The position numbers were made by a program, and so were the translations under genes. A model generated the notes under the pieces. That model saw nothing but the letters and a program-made list of their open reading frames with translations, was not told the DNA's origin and did not search any database. Shown here piece by piece: positions 1 through 12,490 of a stretch of DNA of 64,000 bases. The stretch's first letter is position 1. Every line of letters starts with the position of its first letter. This stretch comes from Periplaneta americana (lineage: Eukaryota; Arthropoda; Insecta; Blattodea; Blattidae): the NCBI RefSeq assembly GCF_040183065.1, contig NC_091123.1, positions 14,891,501 to 14,955,500 of the forward strand, read 5' to 3'.

Positions 1-84
1 ACAAATAATTTTTCAACACAACAGTTTGAATTACAGTGGTGTATATGTTTAAATTCAGTTAGCAATTTCTATACATCAATACAT

Positions 85-102
85 CACTATTATTATTATT
101 AA

Positions 103-192
<90 letters not shown>

Positions 193-315
193 CATTATTA
201 TAGGGATATGATGGTAGAGACTGGATTAATCTTGCTCAGGATAGGGACCAATGGCGGGCTTATGTGAGGGCGGCAATGAACCTGCGGGTTCCTTAAAAGC
301 CAGTAAGTAGGTAAG

Positions 316-374
<59 letters not shown>

Positions 375-487
375 GGGATATGATGGTAGAGACTGGATTA
401 ATCTTGCTCAGGATAGGGACCAATGGCGGGCTTATGTGAGGGAGGCAATGAACCTCTGGGTTCCTTAAAAGCCAGTAAGTAAGTAAG

Positions 488-552
<65 letters not shown>

Positions 553-661
553 GGGATATGATGGTAGAGACTGGATTAATCTTGCTCAGGATAGGGACCA
601 ATGGCGGGCTTATGTGAGGGCGGCAATGAACCTCTGGGTTCCTTAAAAGCCAGTAAGTAAG

Positions 662-708
<47 letters not shown>

Positions 709-813
709 GGGATATGATGGTAGAGACTGGATTAATCTTGCTCAGGATAGGGACCAATGGCGGGCTTATGTGAGGGCGGCAATGAACCTGTGGGTTCCTT
801 AAAAGCCAGTAAG

Positions 814-862
<49 letters not shown>

Positions 863-974
863 TATTATAGGGATATGATGGTAGAGACTGGATTAATCTT
901 GCTCAGGATAGGGACCAATGGCGGGCTTATGTGAGGGCGACAATGAACCTGCGGGTTCCTTAAAAGCCAGTAAG

Positions 975-1037
<63 letters not shown>
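85..1037. repeat. Composite tandem array: five LINE 3' tails separated by (ATT)n
   Basis: Five near-identical 110-120 bp blocks begin at about 201, 373, 551, 707 and 868 (spacing 172, 178, 156 and 161 bp), each preceded and followed by pure (ATT)n/(TAT)n. On the plus strand each block reads as the C-terminus of a non-LTR reverse transcriptase (GYDGRDWINLAQDRD then QWRAYVRAAMNLRVP, then a stop), followed by GTAAG repeats. Such tails normally end in a short tandem repeat, so one insertion with its tail was probably multiplied by unequal exchange or slippage in the microsatellite. Confidence 0.85.
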
Positions 1038-1650
1038 GACACAAGACCACACAAAGCATCAGTTTGTAATAAATCCCAGTAGGATATTGAAAAATATTTT
1101 TTTCAACATTTCAATCAGCATTGCAGCTGTGTGAGATTAGTGTCAAGAAAGTAATTTTGTAAAAATACAATAAAAGTAAATAAAAGCACTCTGAGAAATG
1201 TGTCAGTCCTGGCATTACATTAGTAATTTCTCTGCAACGGTACTGTACTTAATGCAACCGTCCAAGTTTCAACATCAAAAACTCACTTAATATACAACAC
1301 AAAAAGACCACAAGAAGGGAATGCAACAAATCATATTATGAATTGGAAAAATATTTATTAAACATTTCAGTCTGTAAAACAGCAGAATACACATTACTTT
1401 AAAGTATACTTTTATGTAAAAAAAAATAATAGTACTGTGCCAGTTGTACAAGTCCTGGCATGGAATTGGCTATTTCCATAGAATGGTACACTCCATATAC
1501 TTTTAACTACAAATAATGCCCATGGCTCATCAATATATTTTTTTCATTAATAATCTTCCTAATATGTAATCATGAAAACTTTGTCACTAATTCAACAGTT
1601 CATAGCATAAATAGCCTACAAGTCAAAAAAAAATACTTTCATACTCCATC
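1038..1650. repeat. Diverged long-monomer satellite
   Basis: Degenerate copies of the same sequence that fills the next 9 kb: motifs like TTGAAAAATATTT, GCAGCTGTGTGA, AGCACT and GGAATGCAACAAATC recur in the same order. It belongs to the older, long version of the monomer, with an extra block absent from the short monomers. No coding potential is seen. Confidence 0.6.
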
Positions 1651-1654
1651 GACA

Positions 1655-2033
1655 CGTCTATCGTGTTATCAAAAAGGAGTGTGTTATATGACAGTAAATA
1701 TTTTTAATAGCCTCCCTCTCGATATAAAAAATGAAACTCAAAACATAGGACTATTTAAGGCCAAATTAAAGAGGCACCTAATTCCTCACACCTTCTATTC
1801 TATAGGTGAATTCATGACATTCAACAATGCTTCATGAAATTCATACTAAAATTTGTGTTGTACTAGTAGACTATATTCTAAACTTCTTCTGTATACATTT
1901 CAAACAGACTGTGAATACCTACAAAATTAAGACTTTATAGTAGTACCATATTAAGTTTTTATGACTTGTTCCATATTCTACCTATGAAGCAATGTACAAA
2001 TACCATGGAATGTTACAAAATACAATACAATAG
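1655..2033 (+). mobile_element. LINE 3' end fragment (CR1/Jockey-like C-terminus)
   Basis: The plus strand around 1690-1840 reads VNIFNSLPLDIKNETQNI, then GLFKAKLKRHLIPHTFYSIG, then a stop. This is the familiar last motif (FNSLP...FK..L...L..H.FYS) of many insect non-LTR retrotransposons. A 3' untranslated stretch follows and ends in an A-rich tail, AAAATACAATACAATA, at about 2018-2033. The copy is strongly 5' truncated. Assignment to a particular clade is uncertain. Confidence 0.7.
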
Positions 2034-2089
2034 TCAACTTATGTAGATATCATTGGTAGTGTACATTTGAAAAAAAAAAAAAATCCAAC

Positions 2090-5000
2090 ACCTTGGTCGG
2101 TATTGCAGCTCTGTATTTGCTTAAATTCAGTTAGCAATTTCTATTTACTACAGTCCCTATTGCGTTTGTTTCAGAAGCAGTATGATGTTGCCTATCTTTA
2201 TTGAAGACCACAAGAACCAAAAGAAGCGTGGGAAAGTAATACATTTTAGTGTAAATTTGAAATATATTTTTCCAACAGTTCGGTCGGTAATGCAGCTGTG
2301 TATTTTCTTAAATCCAGTTAGCATTTTCTATACATAACAGTCCTTATTGCAGTTGTTTAAGTATCAGTATGAATTAGCCTATCAATATTGAAGACAACAA
2401 GGCCACAAGAAGAATGGGAGAGTAATAAATTTCAGTGTAAATTTGAAAAATATTCTTCCACCACTTTTGTCGGTATTGCAGCTGTATATTTGCTTAAATT
2501 CAGTTAGCAATTTCTATACATAACAGTCCGTATTGCAGTTGTTTAAGTATCAGTATGAATTAGCCTATGAATATTGAAGACAACAAAGCCACAAGAAGCA
2601 GGGGAAAGTAATAAATTTTAGTGTAAATTTGAAAAATATTCTTCCACCACTTTGGTCGGTATTGCTTAAATTCAGTTAGCAATTTCTATACATAACAGTC
2701 CCTATTGCACTTGTTTAAGTATCAGTATGAATTAGCCTATCAATATTGAAGACAACAAGGCCACAAGAAGCATGGGAGAGTAATAAATTTCAGTGTAAAT
2801 TTGAAAAATATTCTTTCACCACTTTGGTCAGTATTGCTTAAATTCATTTAGCAATTTCTATACATAACAGTCCCTATTGCACTTGCTTAAGTATCAGTAT
2901 GAATTAGCCTATCAATATTGAAGACAACAAGGCCACAAGAAGCATCGGAGAGTAATAAATTTCAGTGTAAATTTGAAAAATATTCTTCCACCACTTTGGT
3001 CAGTATTGCTTAAATTCATTTAGCAATTTCTATATATAACAGTCCATATTGCACTTGTTTAAGTATCACTATGAATTAGCCTATCAATATTGAAGACAAC
3101 AAGGCCACAAGAAGCATGGGAGAGTAATAAATTTCAGTGTAAATTTGAAAAATATTCTTCCACCACTTTGGTCAGTATTGCTTAAATTCATTTAGCAATT
3201 TCTATATATAACAGTCCCTATTGCACTTGTTTAAGTATCAGTATGAATTAGCCTATCAATATTGAAGACAACAAGGCCACAAGAAGCAGGGGAGAGTAAT
3301 AAATTTCAGTGTAAATTTGAAAAATATTCTTCCACCACTTTGGTCAGTATTGCTTAAATTCATTTAGCAATATCTATACATAACAGTCACTATTGCACTT
3401 GTTTAAGTATCAGTATGAATTAGCCTATCAATATTGAAGACAACAAGGCCACAAGAAGCATGGGAGAGTAAGAAATTTCAGTGTAAATTTGAAAAATATT
3501 CTTCCACCACTTTGGTCAGTATTGCTTAAATTCATTTAGCAATTTTTATACATAACAGTCCCTATTGCACTTGTTTAAGTATCAGTATGAATTAGCCTAT
3601 CAATATTGAAGACAACAAGGCCACAAGAAGCATGCGAGAGTAATAAATTTTAGTGTAAATTTGAAAAATATTCTTCCACCACTTTGGTCAGTATTGCTTA
3701 AATTCATTTAGCAATTTCTATACATAACAGTCCCTATTGCACTTGTTTAAGTATCAGTATGAATTAGCCTATCAATATTGAAGACAACAAGGCCACAAGA
3801 AGCATGGGAGAGTAATAAATTTTACTGTAAATTTGAAATATATTTTTCCAACAGTTCGGTCGGTAATGCAGCAGTGTATTTTCTTTAATTCAGTTATCAA
3901 TTCCTATATACTACAGTCCCCATTGCGCCTCTTTAAGTATCAGTATGATGTCGCCTATCATTATTGCAGACAAAAAGACCACAAGAAGCATAGGAAAGCA
4001 ATAAATTTTAGTGTAAATTTGAAAAATATTCTTCCACCACTTTGGTCGGTATTGCAGCTGTGTATCTGCTGAAATCCAGTTAGAAATTTCTATACACAAC
4101 AGTCCCTATTGCAGTTGTTTTAGGTATTAGTGACATGTCGCCTATCATTATTGAAGACCACAAGACCACAAGAAGCATGGGAAAGTAATACATTTTAGTG
4201 TAAATTTGAAAAAATATTCTTCCACCAATATGGTCGGTATTGCAACTGTGTATTTGCTTAAATTCAGTTAGAAATTTCTATACATTACAATCTCTATTGC
4301 AGTTGTTTAAGTATCAGTATGAATTAGCCTATCAATATTAAAGACAACAAGGCCGCAAGAAGCATGGGAGAATAATAAATTGTAGTGTAAATTTGAAAAA
4401 TATTCTTCCACCACTTTGGTCAGTATTGCTTAAATTCATTTAGCAATTTCTATACATAACAGTCCCTATTGCACTTGTTTAAGTATCAGTATGAATTAGC
4501 CTATCAATATTTAAGACAACAAGGCCACAAGAAGCATGGGAGAGTAATACATTCTAGTGTAAATTTGAAAAATATTCTTCCACCACTTTGGTCAGTATTG
4601 CTTAAATTCATTCAGCAAAATTTATACATAACAGTCCCTATTGCACTTGTTTAAGTATCAGTATGAATTAGCCTATCAATATTGAAGACAACAAGGCCAC
4701 AAGAAGCATGGGAGAGTAATAAATTTCAGTGTAAATTTGAAAAATATTCTTCCACCACTTTGGTCAGTATTGCTTAAATTCATTTAGCAATTTCTATACA
4801 TAACAGTCCCTATTGCACTTGTTTAAGTATCAGTATGAATTAGCCTATCAATATTTAAGACAACAAGGCCACAAGAAGCATGGGAGAGTAATAAATTTTA
4901 GTGTAAATTTGAAAAATATTCTTCCACCACTTTGGTCAGTATTGCTTAAATTCATTCAGCAAAATTTATACATAACAGTCCCTATTGCACTTGTTTAAGT

Positions 5001-7750
5001 ATCAGTATGAATTAGCTTATCAATATTGAAGACAACAAGGTCACAAGAAGCATGGGAGAGTAATAAATTTTAGTGAAAATTTCAAAAATATTCTTCCACC
5101 ACTTTGGACAGTATTGCTTAAATTCATTTAGCAATTTCTATACATAACAGTCCCCATTACACTTGTTTAAGTATCAGTATGAATTAGCCTATCAATATTG
5201 AAGACAACAAGGCCACAAGAAGCATGGGAGAGTAATAAATTTTAGTGTAAATTTGAAAAATATTCTTCCACCACTTTGGTCAGTATTGCTTAAATTCATT
5301 TAGCAATTTCTATACATAACAGTCCCTATTGCACTTGTTTAAGTATCAGTATGAATTAGCCTATCAATATTGAAGACTACAAGGCCACAAGAAGCATGGG
5401 AAAGTAATACGTTTTAGTGTAAATTTGAAAAATATTCTTCCACCACTTTGGTCGCTATTGCAGCTGTGTATTGCTTACATTCAGTTAGCAATTTCTATAC
5501 ATAACAGTCCCTATTACAGTTGTTTAAGTGTCAGTATGATGTTGGATATCATTCCTGAAGACAACAAGACCACAAGAAGCATTGGAAATTAATAAATTTT
5601 ACTGTAAATTTGAAATATATTTTTCCAACAGTTCGGTCGGTAATGCAGCAGTGTATTTTCTTTAATTCAGTTATCAATTCCTATATACTACAGTCCCCAT
5701 TGCGCCTCTTTAAGTATCAGTATGATGTCGCCTATCATTATTGCAGACAAAAAGACCACAAGAAGCATGGGAAAGCAATAAATTTTAGTGTAAATTTGAA
5801 AAATATTCTTCCACCACTTTGGTCGGTACTGCAGCTGTGTATCTGCTGAAATTCGGTTAGAAATTTATATACACAACAGTCCCTATTGCAGTTGTTTTAA
5901 GTATTAGTGACATGTCGCCTATCATTATTGAAGACCACAAGAAGCATGGGAAAGTAATACATTTTAGTGTAAATTTGAAAAAATATTCTTCCACCACTTT
6001 GGTCGGTATTGCAGCTGTGTATTTTCTTAAATTCAGTTAGCAATTTCTATACATTACAATCTCTATTGCAGTTGTTTAAGTATCAGTATGAATTAGCCTA
6101 TCAATATAGAAGACAACAAGGCCGCAAGAAGCATGGGAGAATAATAAATTGTAGTGTAAATTTGAAAAATATTCTTCCACCACTTTGGTCAGTATTGCTT
6201 AAATTCATTTAGCAATTTCTATACATAACAGTCCCTATTGCACTTGTTTAAGTATCAGTATGAATTAGCCTATCAATATTGAAGACAACAAGACCACAAG
6301 AAGCATGGGAGAGTAATAAATTTCAGTGTAAATTTGAAAAATATTCTTCCACCACTTTGGTCAGTATTGCTTAAATTCATTTAGCAATTTCTATACATAA
6401 CAGTCCCTATTGCACTTGTTTAAGTATCAGTATGAATTAGCCTATCAATATTGAAGACAACAAGGCCACAAGAAGCATGGGAAAGTAATACATTTTAGTG
6501 TAAATTTGAAAAATATTCTTCCACCACTTTGGTCAGTATTGCTTGAATTCTTTTAGCAATTTCTATACATAACAGTCCCTATTGCACTTGTTTAAGTATC
6601 AGTATGAATTAGCCTATCAATATTGAAGACTACAAGGCCACAAGAAGCATGGGAAAGTAAAACATTTTAGTGTAAATTTGAAAAATATTCTTCCACCACT
6701 TTGGTCGCTATTGCAGCTGTGTATTGCTTACATTCAGTTAGCAATTTCTATACATAACAGTCCCTATTACATTTGTCTAAGTGTCAGTATGCTGTTGGAT
6801 ATCATTCCTGAAGACAACAAGACCACAAGAAGCATTGGAAATTAATAAATTTTACTGTAAATTTGAAATATATTTTTCCAACAGTTCGGTCGGTAATGCA
6901 GCAGTGTATTTTCTTTAATTCAGTTATCAATTCCTATATACTACAGTCCCCATTGCGCCTCTTTAAGTATCAGTATGATGTCGCCTGTCATTATTGCAGA
7001 TAAAAAGACCACAAGAAGCATGGGAAAGCAATAAATTTAGTGTAAATTTGAAAAATATTCTTCCACCACTTTGGTCGGTATTGCAGCTGTGTATCTGCTG
7101 AAATTCAGTTAGAAATTTCTATACACAACAGTCCCTATTGCACTTGTTTAAGTATCAGTATGAATTAGCCTCTCAATATTGAAGACAACAAGGCCACAAG
7201 AAGCATGGGAGAGTAATAAATTTTAGTGCAAATTTGAAAAATATTCTTCCATCACTTTGGTCGGTACTGCAGCTGTGTAAGTTGTTTTAAGTATCAGTAT
7301 CAATTAGCCTATCTGTATTGAAGACAATAAGGCCACAAGAAGCATGGGAGAGTAATAAATTTTAATGTAAATTTGAAAAATATTCTTCCAACACTTTGGT
7401 CGCTATTGCAGCTGTGTATTTGCTTAAATTCAGTTAGCAATTTCTATACATATCATTCCCTATTGCAGTTGTTTAAGTATCAGTATGAATTAGCCTATCA
7501 ATATTGAAGACAACAAGGCCACAAAAAGCATGGGAAAGTAATAAATTTCAGTATAAATTTGAAGAAATATTTTTCCAAACTTTGATCGGTATTGCAGCAG
7601 TATATTTGTTTAAATTCTGTTAGCAATTTCTATATATTACAGTCCCTATTACGTTTGTTTAAGTACTAGTATGATGTTGGATATCATTACTGAAGACAAC
7701 ACCACAACAAGCATGAGAAAGTAATAAATTTTACTGTAAATTTGAAAAAT
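2090..7750. repeat. Satellite array, 172-bp and about 188-bp monomers with higher-order repeats
   Basis: About 32 head-to-tail monomers. The landmark AATTTCTATA recurs at 2681, 2853, 3025 and 3197, a period of exactly 172 bp. Other monomers are about 188 bp and carry the extra motif GCAGCTGTGTATTTGC between CGGTATT and TTAAATTCAG; the 172-bp type lacks it. A distinctive variant (TTGAAATATATTTTTCCAAC) recurs at 3833, 5610 and 6863, so the array has a higher-order structure of variable length (1777 and 1253 bp). The short open frames in it (for example 3833-4072 and 5610-5849) are by-products of the repeat, not genes. Confidence 0.92.
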
Positions 7751-9310
7751 ATTTTTCCAACACTTTGGTCGGTAATACAGCTGTGTAGTTATTACTATAA
7801 AATCATTAACTATTGAAGGCAGAAAACAAATTAATGGCAGAGATATATACATTCACGTATGAAGTCAGGAACTTCTATGCAATAGTGAATTCCCTATTGC
7901 ACCTGTCTAACTATCTATATGAAATCAATTATTATCCTAAATAGGAACATGATATGAAGCATGTGAACATAATAAAACTTAGTATTAAATTGAAAAATAT
8001 TTGTCTATCATTTCTGTGTCTAATACAGGTCAATCAGTATTTGTGTAAAGTCAATTATGACATAAAAGCTAATAATAATAACACAGGAACTTTGGCTGTT
8101 GCACAAGACCTGGAATGAAACTGGCCATCTCTATTCAATGTTCAATGGTACAGTTCCTATTGCAGTCATCAATAAGTTATTATGGAACATAACAACACCT
8201 CAATATAATAATAAATCTTAGCATCAATTTCAATAATATTTATCCAAGAGAGTAATGTGTACCTGTACCACAAATGTATAATATTTGAAGAAAGTTCCAC
8301 CAATATGTCAATGTAAAAAAACAAGCACTATAGCTCTAGTACAAGTTCTGGCGTGAAGCTGATAATCCCTATGCAACAGTACAGTCCCATTTGCAGTCAT
8401 GTATCAGTGTCAAGTCCATGGATAGTATTCAAGACGAGAACCACTAGAGGCATGGGAATGTAACAAATCTTAGTCACAATAATATAATAATTTTTAGTAT
8501 ACATTTCAATAAGTTTTATTCAGCAGCTCAGAAGACATTCAGATGTGTAAGTATTAGTGTAGACTCAATTAGGCCTATTGCGTAAAAGCACAACATAAAA
8601 ACACCAAGTAATTGATTCAAAATGGATAAAAACACTGTCTAAAATGTACAAGCCCATGGCATGAAGATCCCAGTTTCAGTAAACTATTACTTCCTCACTG
8701 CAGTTCTCCAAAGATCATTATGAATTATCTAATTATTATTCATTGCAACAAGACCACAAGAACAACAGGAATGTACAAAATAGTATGAATATGAAAAATA
8801 TTTTCTAGCACTCCAGTCACAATTGCACCTACATCAAAAATAGTGTAAAAAAAGTAATTATGTAAAAATACGAAACAAAAGACATGTATAGGTGCTACAA
8901 TGATGTTAGATATCTCTATACAGCACTACACTCCTTATAGCAGCTATTTAAGTACCGGTATGGTAGATACATAACACTATGAAGTTTTCAATTACTATAC
9001 AACACAAAATCACATGAAGGATGAAAATGTAATTAATCTTAATATAAATTTGAAACATATTTTTTCTAACAGATCAGTCTCTAATACCAATGTATAAGTA
9101 TTAGTGTAAAATCACTTATTCTGTAAAAGCACAAAACAAAGGCACTGAAGCAGGTGTACAAGACCTACCATGACTAAGGCTATATCTGTAAAACACTCGA
9201 GTCCCTATCGCAGTTGCCCATATATAAGTATATGATTGTAAATTTTTATTCCACACAACAACACCCCAAGAAACATTGAAAGTAATACATCTTAGTGCCA
9301 ATTAGACAAA
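7751..9310. repeat. Long-monomer satellite block
   Basis: Diverged units of about 237-286 bp, judged by the TTGAAAAATATTT landmark near 7736, 7985, 8222, 8500, 8786 and 9046. Each contains the short-monomer sequence plus an added segment resembling AAAAGCACAAAACAAAGGCACTG in pieces, followed by a GTACAAG...CTGGCATGAA motif. No genes are seen. Confidence 0.7.
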
Positions 9311-10745
9311 ACTACAGTTGGTATTACAGCAGAGTATTTGCACAAATTCAGTTAGCAATTTCTATACATTACAGTCCCTATTGGAGATCTTTAAGTATCA
9401 GTATGATCTCGTCTATCATTATTCAAGACAACAAGACCACAAGAAGCATAGGAAGGTAATAAATATTAGTGTAAATTTAAAAATATTTTTTCAACACTTC
9501 GGTCGGTAATGCAGCTGTGTATATTCTTAAATTCACTTAGTTATTTCTATACATTACAGTCCCAATTGCAGTTGTTTAACTATCAGTATAAAGTGACCTA
9601 ACATTATTGAAGACAACAAGACCACAAGAAGCATAGGAAGGTAATAAATATCAGTGTAAATTTAAAAATATTTTTTCAACACTTCGGTCGGTAATGCAGC
9701 TGTGTATATGCTTAAATTCACTTAGTAATTTCTATACATTACAGTCCCAATTGCAGTTGTTTAACTATCAGTATAAAGTGACCTAACATTATTGAAGACA
9801 ACAAGACCACAAGAAGCATAGGAAGGTAATAAATATTAGTGTAAATTTAAAAATATTTTTTCAACACTTCGGTCGGTAATGCAGCTGTGTATATGCTTAC
9901 ATTCACTTAGTAATTTCTATACATCACAGTCCCAATTGCAGTTGTTTAACTGTCAATATAAAGTGACCTAACATTATTGAACACAACAAGATCACAAGAA
10001 GCATGGGAAAGTAATAAATTTCAGTGTAATTTTGAAAAATATTTTTCCATTACATTGGTCGGTATTGCAACTTGTGTTGCTTACATTCAGTTAGCAATTT
10101 CTGTACATTACACTTCCCGTTGCAGTTGTTTATATATCAGTATGATGTCACCTATCATTATTGAAGCCAACAAGACCACAAAAAGCATGGGAATATCATA
10201 AATTTTAGTGTAATTTTGAAAATTATTTTCCCACTACTTTAGGCAGTATTGCAACTGTGTATTGCTTACATTCAGTTAGCAATTTCTATACATTACAGTC
10301 CCTGTTGCAGTTGTTTATGTATCAGTATGATGTCACCTATCATTATTGAAGACAACAAGACCACAAGAAGCATGGGAATGTTATAAACTTTAGTGTAAAT
10401 TTGAAAAATATTTTTCCAACACTTTGGTCGATATTGCAGCTGTGTATATGCTTAAATTCATTTAGCAATTTCTATACATTACAGTCCCTATTGCAGTTGT
10501 TTAAATATCAGTGTGATGTCGCCTATCTTTATTGAAGCCAACAAGATCACAAGAAGCATGGAAGAGTAATAAATTTTAGTGTAAATTTGAAAAATATTTT
10601 TCCACCACTTTGGTTGCTATTGCAGTAGTGTATTTCCTTAAATTCAGTTAGCAATTTCTATGTATTACAGTCCCTATTGAAGTTGTGTAAGTATCAACAT
10701 AATGTCGCTTATCATTATTGAAGACAACAAGACCACAAGTATGAG
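9311..10745. repeat. Satellite array of about 180-188-bp monomers
   Basis: About eight monomers of the longer short type (retaining GCAGCTGTGTAT). They are more alike than the flanking old units but distinct from the 172-bp units at 2.6-6.7 kb. For example, units near 9500, 9690 and 9870 share TTCAACACTTCGGTCGG. Confidence 0.88.
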
Positions 10746-10749
10746 AGTA

Positions 10750-10832
<83 letters not shown>

Positions 10833-11340
10833 TTAGCCCGTACATATCCCCTAAGGGCAAGGGCCTCCTGTTGTCACAGGGAATTGCTCATAACTAGGCT
10901 CCTAAGGTGAGCGAGTCCTTATATTTCTTCGTTTCACTGTTCCTGACTTCCCTCTCCGATCATTTCTGCTATACTCATCCCCCACACTTCCTCATATCAC
11001 TTCACACGAGTTACACTCACAGTCGTTGACTTTCTGTCCTATCTGGTGCTTGCTGATTCATGTTTGGTGCCAGCTGCCTCCATACTTCTCTGTCTCGTGC
11101 CACTCTCGACCATTGACTTCCCGCTCTGGTTCTGAAGTAGTCCACCCATCTGGTTTTTTGTCGTCCCACGTGCCGTCGTCCTTCTCTCGGGTCCCACATT
11201 GTGGTGCAATTCGTCCATTTCTGGTGATCCATACGTGCTACGTGGCCGGCCCATTTCCATTTTAGGTTTTCTGCCCTTTCTACCACATCGCGCATTTTTG
11301 TCCTTCTTCTTATTTCCTCGTTTCTGAGTCTGTCTCTTAG
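10746..11340 (-). mobile_element. RTE-like LINE 3' end with (TAA)n tail, inserted in satellite
   Basis: On the minus strand, 11340 down to 11017 reads continuously as a reverse transcriptase C-terminus: RNEEIRRRTKMRDVVERAE, then LKWKWAGHVARM, GRQKTRWVDYFRTRAGSQW and VARDREVWRQLAP. The order IRRRT...WAGH.AR...GR..TRW.D....AG..W...A.DR..W is typical of arthropod RTE-type endonuclease/reverse transcriptases. The 3' part ends in a simple repeat at 10748-10829. Satellite monomer sequence is interrupted on the left (AGAGTAATA) and resumes on the right (ACATTTTAGTGTAAATG), which marks an insertion. Confidence 0.8.
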
Positions 11341-12490
11341 TGAAACATTTTAGTGTAAATGTGAGAAATATTTTTCCTACACTTTGGTCAGCAATGCAGC
11401 TGTATAGTTATTAGTATAAAGTCTATTAACTATCTCAAAGTATGAAACAAAAAATGGCAGAGATGTATAAATCTCAGTATCGTGTCAGGAATTCTATGCA
11501 ATTGTAAATTTCCTATTGCACCTGTGTAAGTACCTGTATGAAGTCATCAATTATTATCCTAAATAAGACAATATAAAGCATGGGAACATAATAAACCTTA
11601 GTATTCAGTCCCTAATACAGCTCAAACGTTATTTGTGTAAAGGCAATTATGATGTAAAAGCAAAATATAAAAAGCACAGGCACTGTGGCTGTTCGACGAG
11701 TCCTGCAATGAAACTGGCCATCTCTATTCAACAGTTCAATGGTACAGTCCCTGTTCCAGTCGTCAAAAAATTATTATGGAACACAACAACACCTCAAGAA
11801 GCAAAGGCATGTACTAAATCTTAGTATGAATTTGAAACATATTTATCCAAGAGTTCAGTATGTACCACAAATGTGTAATATTTCAAGTAAAATCTATTAA
11901 TATGTGAAAGTAAACACTAGCACTGTGGCCCTACTACAAGTTCTGGCATGAAGCTGGCAATCTTTATACAACAGTAGAGTCCTATTTGCTGTCAGTCTGA
12001 CATCAACAGTTATTATTCAAGACAAGAAAACCTCAAGAGGCATGGAAATGTAACAAATCTTAGCATCAATAATGTAGTAATTTTTAGTATGAATTTGAAC
12101 AAGTTTTATTCAATGGCTCAGATGATATTCAGATGTATAAATATTAGTGTAAACTCAATTATTACGTAACAGCACAACACAAAATACTGTCTAAATTGTC
12201 AAGTTATGGCATGAAAGCATAAGTTTCAGTAAAGCATTACTTCCTCTTCGCAGTTGTCCAAGGATCATTATGAAGACTTCAATTTACCATTATTTATTGC
12301 AACAAGATCCCAAGAAGAGCAGGAATGTAAAAATAGTACCATATGAATATGAAAAATATTTTTCTAATACTCGAGTCAGTATTTCAGCTGTATAAAAAAT
12401 AGTGTCAAATTAATCTCTAACCAAACAAAAGTAACATGAGACATTTATAAGGGCTACAATGACGTTAGATATCTCTTTACACTACACTTT
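11341..12490. repeat. Long-monomer satellite block, duplicate of 7751-9300
   Basis: Same order of motifs as 7751 onward: CAGCTGTRTAGTTATTA, AATGGCAGAGAT, TTCCTATTGCACCTG, ATTATTATCCTAAATA and so on through TATGGCATGAA. The two blocks look like diverged copies of one multi-monomer segment, or parallel survivors of an older array. Confidence 0.65.

Noticed and set aside
865-1059. Poly-isoleucine open frame
   Set aside because: Translation of an (ATT)n microsatellite and a LINE tail on the wrong strand.
3833-6212. Repeated 61-79-codon open frames in the satellite
   Set aside because: They follow the tandem monomers exactly, often begin with non-ATG codons and share stops with the repeat; they are by-products of the array.
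2090-7750. CRISPR-like array
   Set aside because: Whole monomers of 172-188 bp repeat without unique spacers; this is a satellite in a eukaryotic genome.
10648-10860. Poly-leucine open frame
   Set aside because: Translation of the (TAA)n tail of the LINE insertion.
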